Origin: Eulemur rufifrons
Lineage: Eukaryota; Chordata; Mammalia; Primates; Lemuridae
Direction: 5' to 3'
Assembly (NCBI RefSeq): GCF_041146395.1
Contig: NC_091012.1
Span: 11,026,193-11,090,192, forward strand
Length of the DNA stretch: 64,000 bases
Of this stretch, positions 1 through 11,011 are shown one piece after another. A program made the translations under genes and the position numbers. The notes under the pieces are model-generated. The model saw nothing but the letters and a program-made list of their open reading frames with translations, made no database searches and was not told the origin of the DNA. Each line of letters begins with the position of its first letter. Within the stretch, counting starts at the first letter, position 1.

Positions 1-2250
1 TGCCAGTCCTAAACATTCTGGCAATCAAAGCCTTTGTGTTTCTGAATCAGAGAAAACTTGTTTGGAATGTATTAAATATATTTTCAATCAAAGGCATAAT
101 CTGTAATGATTAAGCCTCAGAGCTGACAGGGCCAGTGTGTATAATTCAAGGAAAGTGATAGTTAAACAAGGATCTTTTTGCCAGATACTCAACATCTTTC
201 TTGAATTCTTAAGCTTCAAACTGGTATAGCCGCATGAATTTGGAAGCCCTGTAGGTACCTCAAACCCAACCAACTCCCAACTGACCTCACTGTCTGTTCC
301 CCCACTCCCCAAACTCTTCCCTCTCCTTTCTTCTTTGTCTCCTTTGTTTGGGAGGCATTTCCTCGGCCTCCCATACTCTCATCTCACTTTCCATCTACTC
401 AATTCCTTTCAACATGTCCTGTCTACCCTCCCTAGACATCATCTCTTACCTATATGACGAGAACAGCCTCTCCCCTCATCTGCAGATTCCTGGGCCCCTT
501 CCCTAGAGATTTGGCCTGAGCGGGGCCCACCTGCTCTTGGGAGGGGGATGGGCCCGGCACAGGTTGGCCTAATATGGACCGAGGTGGGGGGCCAGGCCTT
601 TTTTTGCCTGTGTATGTCACTGTGGGCGCTTCTGCTGGACCCAGGTCTCTCGGGGTCAGGGCCCGGTGGGAAGCCTTGGCTGGCCTTGTGTCCTGGCCTA
701 GTGCCCTTGGTCATCTCTGATCCCCCTCCCCTCCCTCCCTCCTGCCATTTGGGGACAGCGAAAGGCAGCTGTTGGGGGCCAGGACCAACCTGGGAACAGG
801 GGAAGCTGCTCTGCTTTGAGCAGCTCAGCTGCTCCCCCAGGTACTGCCTGGACTGGGAGGCCACCTGCCACTGATGGCCCTTTTGATGGTGTCCATCCCC
901 TTCTCACCCCTCCCATCCTGATGTATGACCCCCCTTGACTGGAAGGGGCCTCTCCCTCCTCCCTGGAGCCCCCTGTGTTGCCACATCCTTATCTCGCAGC
1001 CTGGGAAGGCTTGACTCCCTGTGCTTCCCCCAAGGCCCCGTGTGTGCATGAATGGGGGGATGAGGCGGCCCTTCTAAGCCATGGGGGGAGGGCGGACTGC
1101 TAGGCAAAGAGGACCAATCAGGAGTCTTTAACTTTTAAAACTTTTTATTATGGAAATTACATATCTACACACAGGAGAGAGAATAATATTTAAAAAAATC
1201 TACCCTTTATCCAGCTTCAACAGTTGCCAACATTTTACTAGTTTATTTGGAAAGTAGGGGAGGATTTAGGGATGCAAGCAGTAGGAGTTAGTGTTTCTTG
1301 ACAGGATAGCAGAAGCGGCATCCACCTAAGCTTGCACAAATAAAGGGGTGCCCGCTGCAGGCTACAAGGGCATCATGTGGCCCTGAAGGACAGGGTCCAC
1401 AAAGGGCTGGAGTGGTGTTGTCAGCACCAAACAGCTGTTATTTTGATCACTGTCCTGCTCTTGTTCGCACTCCCATTTGCAGCCTGAGGGGGGAGGGCAA
1501 CATGGAAGGGCCCAGTGCTGCCCTAAACTGCCGCTAATCCTCACTGCGTCCTGGCCATGTGTCACTCCCCATGCAATCCTCACCACAATTCCAGGAGATG
1601 TGGAATAGCATTGCCTCATTTGATAGCAACTTGAGTCTATCTTTGGGCATAATATTGATAGCACTGGGCTGTCACCAGGTATTTGCTGTTCTGTCTCCTG
1701 CACTGGTTTGTGAGCTCCCAGGCAGAGCCTATAGTGGATTCTTTTCTGTAGTCATCGTCTTCTCTCACTGACTTGCCATTGCCTTGTCACTGACCAAAGA
1801 GCAGGCAGGGCTGGGCACCAGGAAAAAGGACCAGATGGTGCCTGCCCTTCAAGGTCTCCCACTCCCATCTGGGAAGGAGTGCCTCAATGGTGGCTCCTGC
1901 AGCAGGGTCATTCCCTAGGCATGATGGGGGAGGTGGCGGGCAAAGTGAACTGAGGACAGCTGGCAAGGTTGGAAATAGCTGGTACTTGTGGTTCCCCCAT
2001 GCCTCATTTAGGAATGCTTTTTGAGTTCAAACCATAGGAAATGTATTGTTGATAGAACACGAAGTCCAGAGGGAGGTGGTCTTGGTGTTGGTTTAGTTGC
2101 CCAGTGAAGGGTCCATCAAGGACTCAGGCTCTCTCCTTTCTGACTCTTTTAACAGCATGTGGGTGTTCCGAGGTTTGGTGGTAGAAATGACTCATCCTCT
2201 CCTGTGAAGGCATAGCAGGTAGCCACTGTATTAAAATGAGTTGTTTCAGT
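1..2250. other. No gene recognised; unique DNA with traces of old repeats
   Basis: I see no supported gene here. The 500-1,080 stretch is GC-rich and has a 108-codon open frame on the plus strand (548-874), but its composition is proline/glycine-rich low complexity, it matches no family I know and it has no splice context, so I do not call it. Bases 1,130-1,240 (AT-rich, around 'ccagcttcaacagttgcca') resemble an old interspersed repeat. Confidence 0.5.
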
Positions 2251-2350
2251 GTCTGATAGCCCAGGATAATTTGTGAGCTCTTTGAGGACAGGGGCTTTGT
2301 CTGTATGCCTAGTGCCAAGCCCAGTGCCAGGTACACATGAGGGACTCATT
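2250..2350 (-). repeat. MIR-like SINE fragment (antisense)
   Basis: The plus strand reads 'tgtgagctctttgaggaca' followed by 'tgcctagtgccaagcccag', the usual antisense core of a MIR element (tRNA-derived ancient SINE). Boundaries are approximate. Confidence 0.5.
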
Positions 2351-2583
2351 CATTCACTGAAGAAATGTTTCCTGCTAAGTGTCATGGTTGAAGGAAACAC
2401 AGGGATCCAAGGCACTGAGCCCAGCCTATGGGGTGGGAGTGAGGCCAGTAAATACTTTCTCCTGAGGTCACAGAGGCCTCAGCCCAGCAACATACTAAAA
2501 GTTTTCATTCCATTACCAGCTGAGGTCTGAAGACATTCTTGTGCCAAGGCTCATGGGGGCTTACAATTCAGTTCAATTACCAT

Positions 2584-2881
2584 GTATTTATTGATTTATT
2601 TTGAGACGGAGTCTCGCTCTGTGGCCCGGGCTAGAGTGCCGTGGTGTCAGCCTAGCTCACAGCAAACTCAAACTCCTGGGCTCAAGAAATCCTTCTGCCT
2701 CAGCCTCCCGAGTAGCTTGGACTACAGCCACATGCCACCACACCTGGCTAATTTTTCTGTTTTTAGTAGAGACGGGGTCTTGCTCTTGCTCAGGCTGGTC
2801 TCGAACTCCTGAGCTCAAGCGATCCTCCCTCCTCGGCCTCCCAGAGTGCTAGGACTACAGGTGTGAGCCACTGCACCTGAC
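2584..2881 (-). repeat. Alu element, antisense, with target-site duplication
   Basis: This is a full dimeric Alu read from its poly-T end ('ttgagacggagtctcgctct') to 'gtgagccactgcacctga'. It is flanked by a 10-bp direct repeat, caattaccat, at 2,574-2,583 and 2,882-2,891, which marks the insertion. The insertion splits an older MIR-like sequence that continues after 2,891. Open frames of 76 and 83 codons inside it are Alu-derived and are not genes. Confidence 0.9.
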
Positions 2882-2883
2882 CA

Positions 2884-3130
2884 ATTACCATTTATTGAGC
2901 ATCTGTTATGTGCCAGGTGCTGGGGTGACAGAGATTAATCATAGTTCTCATCTTCAAGGAGTGTCTAGGCCATTCGGGGAGACAAGCCATTTCAGTGCTA
3001 GATGATGTGTAAGCACGTGAGGCTTCTGGGAGCAAGTGGCCCTTTAACCAAGATTTGAAGGATGAGGAGGGGTCAGCTGGCCCAGAAGCAGAAGTGGGGC
3101 AGACCCTGAAATGCCTCAGTGAGGATGGTG
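2884..3130 (+). repeat. MIR-like SINE fragment (sense)
   Basis: The sequence 'tattgagcatctgttatgtg' followed by 'ccaggtgctggg' matches the MIR core in sense orientation. The element was interrupted by the Alu at 2,584-2,881. The right boundary is uncertain. Confidence 0.5.
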
Positions 3131-3587
3131 CGTGGGTCGAGGGAGGAGTCCACAATGCTGCTGCTTCAGGTTGCGTTCGTGTGTCTCAAGTGATCTTTAG
3201 GTCATTTTCTGATGGTGCAGGAATTCAGTTTCTGGGCTGGCTCTGCATTTTCATCCAGACTACCTACTTTGGATCTGGGAGTTCCTTGTATTTCTATCTC
3301 TGCTAGTTCTTTGGCCACAGAAGTGGCTGGTTTAATGTTTTGTTCTGGTCATCTAATGACCCTCTGCCTGTCCGTGTCCACGTCTCTGACAGTGCTGTGG
3401 GTGATGGATGGAACTGTTCATGAAGGGACAGTAAAACCTCCGTCAATGCCTGAGAACTGCTGCATCTCAGAAAATCTTAGGATTCCTTCTGTCGTTCTGA
3501 TCACAGAAAAAGAGGCAGTGAGAAAAGGGAGGCGTGGAGCCACGAGGTGCACAGTGAGATGCCTGGCTGGTGGGCCTTGACCTCCCT

Positions 3588-4538
3588 TCAACTTGCCTTG
3601 GGCTGCTGCTTCGTCACCAGGAGTCTCCTGACGGCACCCTTCACTTCCTTGTTCCTCAGACTATAGATCAGAGGGTACAGCATGGGGGTTATGTTGGTGT
3701 AGATTAAGGACACAATTTTGTCCTGTTCTGGGGTGTAGCATGACTTGGGGCGAATGTAGATGAATATCGCACAGCCATAGTGCAGAAGCGAGACCAGCAG
3801 GTGCCCTGCGCAGGTGGAGAAAGCTTTGCTCCTGCCCTCCGCTGAGTGGATTCTGAGGATGGCCGTGATGATGAACCCATAGGAGAGCAGGATCAGCAAG
3901 AAGGGCATCAGCAGGATGAGCATGCATACGAGGAAGACTGCGATCTCATTGGCTTGTGTGTCTGAGCAGGCCAGGAATAGCACAGCGGGGATGTCACAGA
4001 AGAAATGATTGATCTCATGGGACCCACAGAAGGGCAGGAGGAAGATCAGCGTGGTCAGAGTGAGAGAGAGTGCAAAGCCGCTGCTGCATGCCAGAGCCAG
4101 CATCTGCAGGCACAGGGCCCTGGTGATGATGAAAGCGTAGCGCAGGGGGTTGCAGATGGCCACAAAGCGGTCATAGGCCATCACGGTCAGGAGGAAGCAC
4201 TCTGCCCCACCCAGGGCGATGAAGAGGTGCATTTGCAGGGCGCAGCCCAGGAAGGACATCCGCTGGTTCCTGGAAAGGAAATTGGCCAGCATGTTGGGGA
4301 CAATAACCAGTATATAACCAATTTCAATGGTGGACAGGTTCCGGAGGAAGAAATACATGGGGGTCTGGAGGCGGGAATCAATGAGGGTGATGAGGACAAT
4401 AGTTGTGTGCCCTGCTAGGGTGACAAGGTGCATGATTAGAAAGAGTCCAAAAACAAGGATTTGCAATTCAGCAAGGTCTCCAAAGCCCAATATAATAAAC
4501 TCAGAGCTGAAGGTGTGGTTTTTCTGCTGTGGGTCCAT
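3588..4538 (-). CDS. Class II olfactory receptor, OR10-like (intact single exon)
   Basis: This is a 316-residue seven-transmembrane odorant receptor, the normal length for the family, in one uninterrupted exon. It would act at the plasma membrane of olfactory sensory neurons through a Golf/cAMP signal. Visible landmarks are an N-glycosylation site at N7 (NHT), PMYFFLRNLS in TM2 (60-69), C99 and C181 for the conserved disulfide, MAYDRFVAIC (120-129; DRF in place of DRY), KAFSTCAGHLL in TM6 (238-248), and PMLYPLIYSLRNK in TM7 (285-297). The motif LHYGC, a following RPKS and the Y in PMLYP (instead of N) point to the OR10 clade, near OR10AC-type receptors. This is from memory of the family, so I assign no symbol. 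One oddity is that the usual TM1 Gly-Asn is Gly-His (H44). The ATG at 4,538 fits the family N-terminus. A candidate acceptor lies 24 bases upstream. Confidence 0.93.
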   Translation of the reverse strand: MDPQQKNHTFSSEFIILGFGDLAELQILVFGLFLIMHLVTLAGHTTIVLITLIDSRLQTPMYFFLRNLSTIEIGYILVIVPNMLANFLSRNQRMSFLGCALQMHLFIALGGAECFLLTVMAYDRFVAICNPLRYAFIITRALCLQMLALACSSGFALSLTLTTLIFLLPFCGSHEINHFFCDIPAVLFLACSDTQANEIAVFLVCMLILLMPFLLILLSYGFIITAILRIHSAEGRSKAFSTCAGHLLVSLLHYGCAIFIYIRPKSCYTPEQDKIVSLIYTNITPMLYPLIYSLRNKEVKGAVRRLLVTKQQPKAS

Positions 4539-4564
4539 CCTATATTCTTCTTTGTAGAACTCCT
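4539..4564 (-). promoter_or_regulatory. Candidate splice acceptor for the OR 5' untranslated exon
   Basis: On the minus strand a pyrimidine-rich run ends in 'ccatcctag' with the AG at 4,564-4,563, leaving 24 nt of 5' UTR before the ATG. OR coding exons are usually preceded by one or more noncoding exons spliced close to the start codon, so this is a plausible acceptor. No upstream donor was identified. Confidence 0.45.
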
Positions 4565-4764
4565 AGGATGGAAAGGTCAGTTTTTTTGTTTTTTTTTTTA
4601 GCAATTCTCCAAGTTGTGGGAAACCTTGAAGCCCTTTCCAGGGATGGAAGTGTAGCCAGCTCTCCAGGCCCTCCAGGCCCCTTTTCCAGGATCAGCCCTT
4701 GTCTTCATGCTACTAGCTTTTTGAATTCTGCCCTCTGCTCACTGAGAATGAAGCCCCGCTCATG

Positions 4765-4772
4765 TGACGTCA
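4765..4772. promoter_or_regulatory. Perfect CRE palindrome (TGACGTCA)
   Basis: A full consensus cAMP-response element sits 227 bp upstream of the OR start codon on the OR's 5' side. CREB/ATF proteins bind this motif. Whether it serves the OR or an unrelated promoter is unknown. Confidence 0.5.
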
Positions 4773-6590
4773 CTTTTGTTCACCTGTCGAGTTACTACAA
4801 AAACGACCTGAGATGAGCGAACTCTAAATAGGAAGTTGCTTTTCCTGGACTCCAAGGACAGTCTTTCTGTCAGAGCTGATCTCCAGTTTGAGAGTTGTCT
4901 GGGGTGGGGGTGGGAAGCTGCAGACTCAGTGAGCTGCAGGGGATTCTTGTAGGCTCTAGACGCTTTTGACTTGGCTCATTGGCTGTTTTGTTCTTCCCTT
5001 ACTACCGCCTCCAAACGCCTGGAGTTCCTGCAGGTGACAAGCTGTGAACAGAGTGCTCGAGAGCTGCCTCTCCTATGTCCCTGCCTCAATTGCAGGGAGG
5101 CCCTGCATTATGTGTCACCGCCTTCTAGATACCTCCCCTGACCTCTAGGCTGTGTGAGGCCCTTCCCTATGTTCCCACAGCACTCTGGGCTTCCTCAATC
5201 ATATTATTTATCCCTGAGTCCTGTGATTCTTTGATTATTTCTCTGTCTACCCCAACAGCCAATGAGCTCCATTATGGCAAGAACGGTGTCTTGTTCAGCC
5301 TCTCAAACAGTGGCTGGAACATATTGGGAATATCAATAAATGTTTGTTTAACAAGTGCCTGTTGTTCACTTATGCGTCTTCCACAGTTAGCACAGGGTCG
5401 GGCGCAGAGTGAGAAGAGCAGAGGGCAAAGGGGTGAGCCAGGTCACAGGACAGAGTAAGGAGAGAGTCAGGGAGGGAATAGTCTCAGAACAATGGGCTGC
5501 TGAGTGCCCGGCGGGACCACACTTGGCTGGTCTGCTTCCCAGGCTTCGAGGAGCTGTTTGCTTCCCTCCTTCCCTTGGCAGGACCCACGTTACCAGTAGG
5601 GAGCCTTGTGTTTAGCCTCTGCTTTCTTCCCAGACATATCTCCATCACAGCGTTGGAGAAGAGGAGAAGGTTTCCTAAGATTCTAGAGATTTAGCAAATC
5701 AAGAATGAGCAGGACTTAAGGGCCCTGCAGAAGTGGACTTGCCTCCTAAAGGAGCATACTTTTTAGGGGCATGCCATTTCTGCTGGGATCACTGATGCGC
5801 AAAGTGGGTTAAATGAAACTAGAAAACCCATTTGGAGGATAGCTTTGCTTGGCATAGAGGGGGGTTCTTCTAGCCTCCGAGCCACTTTTGTGTTACTCTG
5901 AGCATTATTTTGTTTTTTACTTACCTAAAGGGCACCTGCAGTCTTTGCGCTGGACAGGTCCCTAGAGGGCAGTGTGCCCACTCCTCACTGTAGAGCAGAT
6001 GGTCACAAAGCCTCCTTCCCTTCATGACCCACCTCCTGCTCCTGCCCTCATCACTGGCCCTCCCCAGAGATCACAATGAGTCCCTGCCTGACAGAGCCCA
6101 GCCAGCCCAGGCTCCCCCCTCTGCCATCTTCCCCACTACCGTCACAGGAGCCCAGTCTGGAAGGACTGGCAGAGGGCAGGGTGACCAGCATCCCTCCAGA
6201 CAGGGCCCCTACAGCTTGACCCCAACCCCTTCCCATGACCTAGCCCAGCCTCCCACCCTCAGTGCCCCTTGATAACTCTGTCTGTGAGTGAGAATGTGCT
6301 TCCTGGGTTCATGTTTGCCCTCCTTGGGCTCATACGCTTGGCTTTGCCACACCACATCACTTCCACTCCTTGCCCCCATGACACTGCTGCAGAAATGTGG
6401 GCATTGCTTTGTTTTATTTGGGCCCTAAACCTTGAAAATACTGAAAAGCACAAAAATGAAAGTAAAAGTCACACATGACCCAACACTTAAGAAGTAAGCG
6501 GTGGAAGTCGGTGTGCAAGTTACTTCTCCTTTGCTCCCCACTCTTCAGAGAGAAGCATTCTTAGCATTCCCTATCAGCTTTCCTGTGGGT
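4773..6590. other. Intergenic DNA; one MIR-like piece, no gene seen
   Basis: No coding signal was found. Around 5,240-5,350 the text 'ccaatgagctccattatggc' followed by 'aatatcaataaatgtttgtt' looks like an antisense MIR-type relic. Open frames here are short and unsupported. Confidence 0.5.
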
Positions 6591-6593
6591 ATA

Positions 6594-6725
6594 AACACAC
6601 ACTCATGCACTCACACACACACACAAGCACACACACAGACACACGGTCTTGCACACACAGCCACACTCACACACAAGCACACACATACCACATATGCACA
6701 TAAATACTCATCACACTCACACATT
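6594..6725. repeat. Imperfect (CA)n microsatellite
   Basis: An alternating CA-rich tract (cacacactcatgcactcac and onward) runs for about 130 bp with interruptions by g, t and aa. The histidine/threonine-rich 96-codon frame over it is a by-product of the repeat. Confidence 0.9.
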
Positions 6726-8400
6726 AAAACATCAAATAGCCAAGGACTGTTTGGAGCTATGAAAAAAAAAATACAAAAAAGCACACATTAAATGGGATCA
6801 TAGTGTACTAAACTTACTGTCCTTATTGTAGTAATATGTCACTTAATAACACGTCTGGGGGAGGTTTGCAGTCAGCACATATCGGCTTTCTGCATTCTTT
6901 TTATCTGCTGCATTCCACAGTGTGAATGCACTATATTATTAATTAAAAATAAATTATAAATAAATACTAATAACATACATAAACAAAAATGAATGAAACA
7001 TAATCAAACCATAAAGTATAATTTAATTAATATTTTATTACTTCGACGTTGGAGTGTTTCCTCAATTTTTTAAATTGCACAAAGCACATCGCAGTGCAGA
7101 GCCCAGCATGCCAGGCTGTGCAGACTGCTAGTGTGTCCTTCCCTGCTCCTTTCTCACGCCTCTCCGCACCGGAGAACAGGACTAGGGTTACCTGGGAGGG
7201 GCAGATCAGTGCCTGAAGTGGAGATTCTTCTGTGACCTTCTCCTGTTGGTGAGAACTGAAGAAGGAAGAGCAGCCCGCTGACCAGGAAGCACAGCTCCCC
7301 CGAGCCCAGACCGTGGCTTTCCAGCCTGTCTGGACCGCGGGGAGCAGCCCTCGGAAGTGCTGCTGCTGGCTGCTAGGAAGGGAGTGTCCTTAGTAACTTG
7401 TGTCAAGTGGCGGTAAGGCAGGACTCAGGGAGTCCTAGGAGAGGTCATGGAGGAGGCCGCGCTGGGCTCCACCCACCTAGGGGAGTGCCGTCCCCAGGTC
7501 ACACAGCTGGAAACCCCGATGGCTTACGTTCTTACTGGAAACCTTGGATACCGTGGGGGTCTGGACCGTGTTTTTTAAGTCAGATGTGCTGAAACTGCAG
7601 CCCCCACTGTGCAATTACCAGAAGGCGAATGGGCCGCAGGCTGATTCAAGAGGCAGAAAACAAATCCAGTGACCAAGGCTTGCTAGAGAGGAGCGTAAAG
7701 TGGGCAATGGAGCCTGGGATTGGTGGCCTTTTACGCGCCCCCTGTCCCGCTCAGATTCTGCCGTTGTTTGTAATAATTAGGAGAGGCATAATCAGAGCCA
7801 TCGAAGTGGCTTGTTTCATGCAATGGAGTGAGGAGAATGCCTCTGCTCAGCTGACCTAACCTTCCTCTAATACTTACATCTCCCAGGCAAGTGTCGCCAC
7901 ACCCTGATTTAGCTAGGTGCAGCCCAATGTCCAACCCGCACCACATTCGCATCTCGGCAAAGCAGTCACTTCCTCTCAGCCTGGTGCGCCCCATCGTCCC
8001 CTGATGCTGCTTCACCCGTGTTCAGGAGCCTGCGGCGGCAGCCACTCTTGTTCAGAAAAGCCTCCTTACCGCCACACTCCCAAACAGGAAACAGGAGCCC
8101 TGATCAGCCCCGTCTGAGCTAAGAATCATACACGCGATCCCCCTTAAGTCATTCTGGTAGTTTCTGCCTCTGCTTCCACCCCCGGAGGGGCTCCCCACAC
8201 CCCAAGGTGGCACTTTTCCAGCCGCTCAACTTTCCTCTTCCTCCTTCCTCCTCTCCAGCCCCCTCTCATCTTGGCCACAGTTGCTGAAACAAAAGCTCTT
8301 CTGCTTTTAGTAGAGACAAAGGCCACGGAAACCTTACTGTCCTAAACAACCGTAGAATAGGCTTTGGGAAAAGCTCCGTGAGGTGATCCTGTCCTATCTG
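6726..8400. other. Intergenic DNA, no gene recognised
   Basis: It contains an AT-rich patch (6,930-7,050) and unique GC-moderate sequence. Open frames of 60-110 codons occur on both strands but show no known motif and no splice-coherent structure. Confidence 0.45.
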
Positions 8401-8420
8401 TGGGAAATGTGTGGGCCTGT

Positions 8421-8530
8421 TATAAAGTGACCGAGCCTTCGTGAGCCGAGCCAGCGAACAGCAGACGCCCCGGGAGCCCGAGGGAGAGACCCGGCCTGGA
8501 GAGCGAGGGTGTCTGCTCCCGGAGACCAGG
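8421..8530 (+). promoter_or_regulatory. Possible TATA box next to a small CpG cluster
   Basis: The motif tataaag at 8,421-8,427 is followed within 20-110 bp by a run unusually rich in CpG (at least nine CpGs in about 80 bp, 8,432-8,515) compared with its surroundings. This could be a minor promoter on the plus strand, but no downstream exon can be identified. Confidence 0.25.
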
Positions 8531-9062
8531 GGGCTTTCAGCAGGCAGTGTTAGGACTAGGGTTACCGCCACATGGGGCCCAAAGGGAGGAATGGAAAGCA
8601 AGAGGTTTCAAACATAAACTTAACATTTTGGAATAAAGGCACCTCAAAAGAGACCTAAGTAACTGGGCTTCTGCCTTTGCAAACCTAGGTGTTCTAAAGC
8701 AGTGATAGTTCAGGTACCAGAGCTGTCAAAATTACCCAGATTTTTTGCCTCTCCCTCCAATTAGACATCAGTTAGCGGCCACAGATTCTGTTAGGATTTG
8801 GGGCAACATGGTACTGAGTCTTATTAACTATTTGAATTCTTTAAAAAGGGAAAGTCACAGTGAGTTGGCCTTTAAATAACCTAATTGACAAGGCACTGAA
8901 TAAACAGCACCCATGCCTGTGGATGGTGGCCCAGACTGCAGAACTCTGCGGCCTCACAAACCATCCAGAACCTTTAGCTGAATGCGAGCACAGGGGAGGA
9001 TGGAGAGAGTGATTAGGGATTCCAATGTCTTTCAACTTTAGCTCATAAGATCAAAAGACTTA

Positions 9063-9353
9063 GTTTTTCCCCTAAGACAGGGTCCATCTCTGTTGCTTGG
9101 GCTAGAGTGCACTGATGTGATAATAGCTCAATGCAACCTCCAACTCCTGGGCTCAAGTGATACTCCTGCCTCAGCCTCCTGGGTAGCTGGGACTACAGGT
9201 GCACACCACGACGCCCAGCTCATTTTTCTATTTTTGGTAGAGACAGGGATCTCGCTCTTGCTCAGGCTGGTCTCAAACTCCCGAGCTCAAACAATCCACC
9301 CACCTTGATCTCCCAGAGTGCTAGGATTACAGGCTTGAGCCACCGCACCCGGC
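9063..9353 (-). repeat. Alu element, antisense, with target-site duplication
   Basis: A dimeric Alu runs from a degraded poly-T end to 'gccaccgcacccggc'. The direct repeat tcaaaagactt occurs at 9,051-9,061 and 9,354-9,364, defining the insertion. Confidence 0.9.
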
Positions 9354-9364
9354 TCAAAAGACTT

Positions 9365-10507
9365 TTATTTTGGACTTTTCTCCCATGTCTTTGAACTTCA
9401 ACTTGCTAGGAAAATTTTGAACTTTATTGTCTCCTCTGGAAATTCTTTGTGGGAGAGGGTTTATGTTTAGGACATCTTGTATGTTGGACTGTTATTTTTA
9501 TTGTGAGGAAGCCACAGTCACACCCACAGCCTGGACACCGAGTTCAGCTGAATGGAACTGTCTGCGTGTATTGGGGTAAAATATGATGAAATAATCTGGT
9601 TGATCATTTTTTTTTCTCACTTGACCTTACTAATTACAGTCTCTGTGTTTTGGAAAGGTTAACTACAGATTTATATGTTCTTTTAATTCTCTCGTCTTGT
9701 GTTTGGAGTAACCACAAAGAATTTCATAGTTGGAATTGCCCAAAGGTAGGTAAGTATTGGAGTTCCAGGTCCACCAGGTACCCCTTCAGGAAGATCTTGG
9801 GGTGGAGGGTGGGTGGATGTGATTTGGTCTCAGCCAGTCCAGATTTTGGAGTTCAAGGGGATACCTGATGACCTAGTTTTCTTGTGCAAGTTGTCCTGGG
9901 TTTTTGGTTTTGCTATCCTATTCTCTCTCTTTTTTGTGGGGTGGGGGAGGTAAGTTATGAATATGCAAAAACAATGTTACAGCCACTGTTGCTACCTTTT
10001 CAGAATCTAGAAATTGTATTATTTCTGTATCAGAATAATTAGTAAGGTTGTTTTAACTTTGATACAACAAAGCAGTAAACAATGAGAACTTCTAGGCAAA
10101 ATAGTGACTTAAAGGCATGGATCTAAGTCCTCTCCCCAGATTTCTCCTGAAATGAAAATGAAATATAAATTAGAGGGAAAGGCCAGTTCAACAGCTTACT
10201 AGGAAACACCATAGGAAACAGCACCAGCCTGGCACCAGAAAATCTGAGGAATTGCTGCCAGCTGTTTTTTAAGAGTAGCACTTCTCAACTTTCTTTGGTG
10301 GAGAACCTTCTCTCTGTTTCCCTCTCTCTCTCCAAGCCATCATGGAATGATACTTTAAAAAATACATTAAAATTAGTAGTAAGATTAAGTGAAAATAGAT
10401 ATACCAAATACAATTCCACATTTTTTATTATTAGAGTCAGCAGACATGCACTCACTCTGTCTGCCTACACACTCAATTTCTGCACTTATCACAGGCCACG
10501 AACAGTT
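9365..10507. other. Intergenic DNA, no gene seen
   Basis: AT-rich unique sequence without recognisable coding or RNA features. Confidence 0.5.
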
Positions 10508-10532
10508 TATGGACCATCATCAATTTGCAGAG

Positions 10533-10992
10533 CATATTCATTTCCTAGGGCTGTCAGAACAAAATATCACAAACCGTGTGGGCTTAAAACAACAGGAATG
10601 CATTCTGGTATAAGTTCTGGAGTCCACTAGTCTAAAATCAAGGTGTTTGCAAGGCCATGCTCGCTCCAAAGGCTCGTAGGGAAACATCCTTCCTTGTCTC
10701 TCCTAGCTTCTGGTGGTTGGTGGCATTCCTTGGTGTTCCTTGGCTTTTAGATGCTTAGACACAGCACTCAAATCTTTGTTGTCTCTGTTGTCATATGACC
10801 TTCTCCCTGAATGTGTCTGTCTCCAAATTTCCCCTTTTTATGAGGAAATCAAGTTATATTGTATTAGGGCCCACCCTAATGACTTCATTTTAACTTGATT
10901 ACATCTTCGAAGACTCTATTTCCAAATAAGCTCATGTTCACAGGTTCTGGGTGGACATGAACTTTTTTGGGGACACAATTCAACTCACTATA
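10533..10992 (-). repeat. MaLR (MLT1-like) LTR, antisense
   Basis: The piece opens with 'attcatttcctagggctgtc' and contains 'ttagggcccaccctaatgac', 'tgattacatcttcgaagac' and 'ggggacacaattcaactcac', the antisense landmarks of an ERVL-MaLR/MLT1 family LTR. It is flanked by an unusually long imperfect direct repeat of about 22 bp (10,508-10,529 and 10,990-11,011). Confidence 0.7.
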
Positions 10993-11011
10993 TAGACCAT
11001 CATCATTTTGC

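Noticed and set aside
548..874. 108-codon frame with a hydrophobic start
   Set aside because: GC-rich composition, no family motif, no splice or start context, and a competing frame of 141 codons on the other strand over the same DNA.
2581..2852. Frames in the Alus at 2.6, 9.1, 20.0 and 63.5 kb
   Set aside because: Typical Alu antisense frames (SRSVARARVPW..., LFSRDGVLLL...); not genes.
6594..6725. CA-rich tract as a possible coding His/Thr repeat
   Set aside because: It is an imperfect dinucleotide microsatellite.
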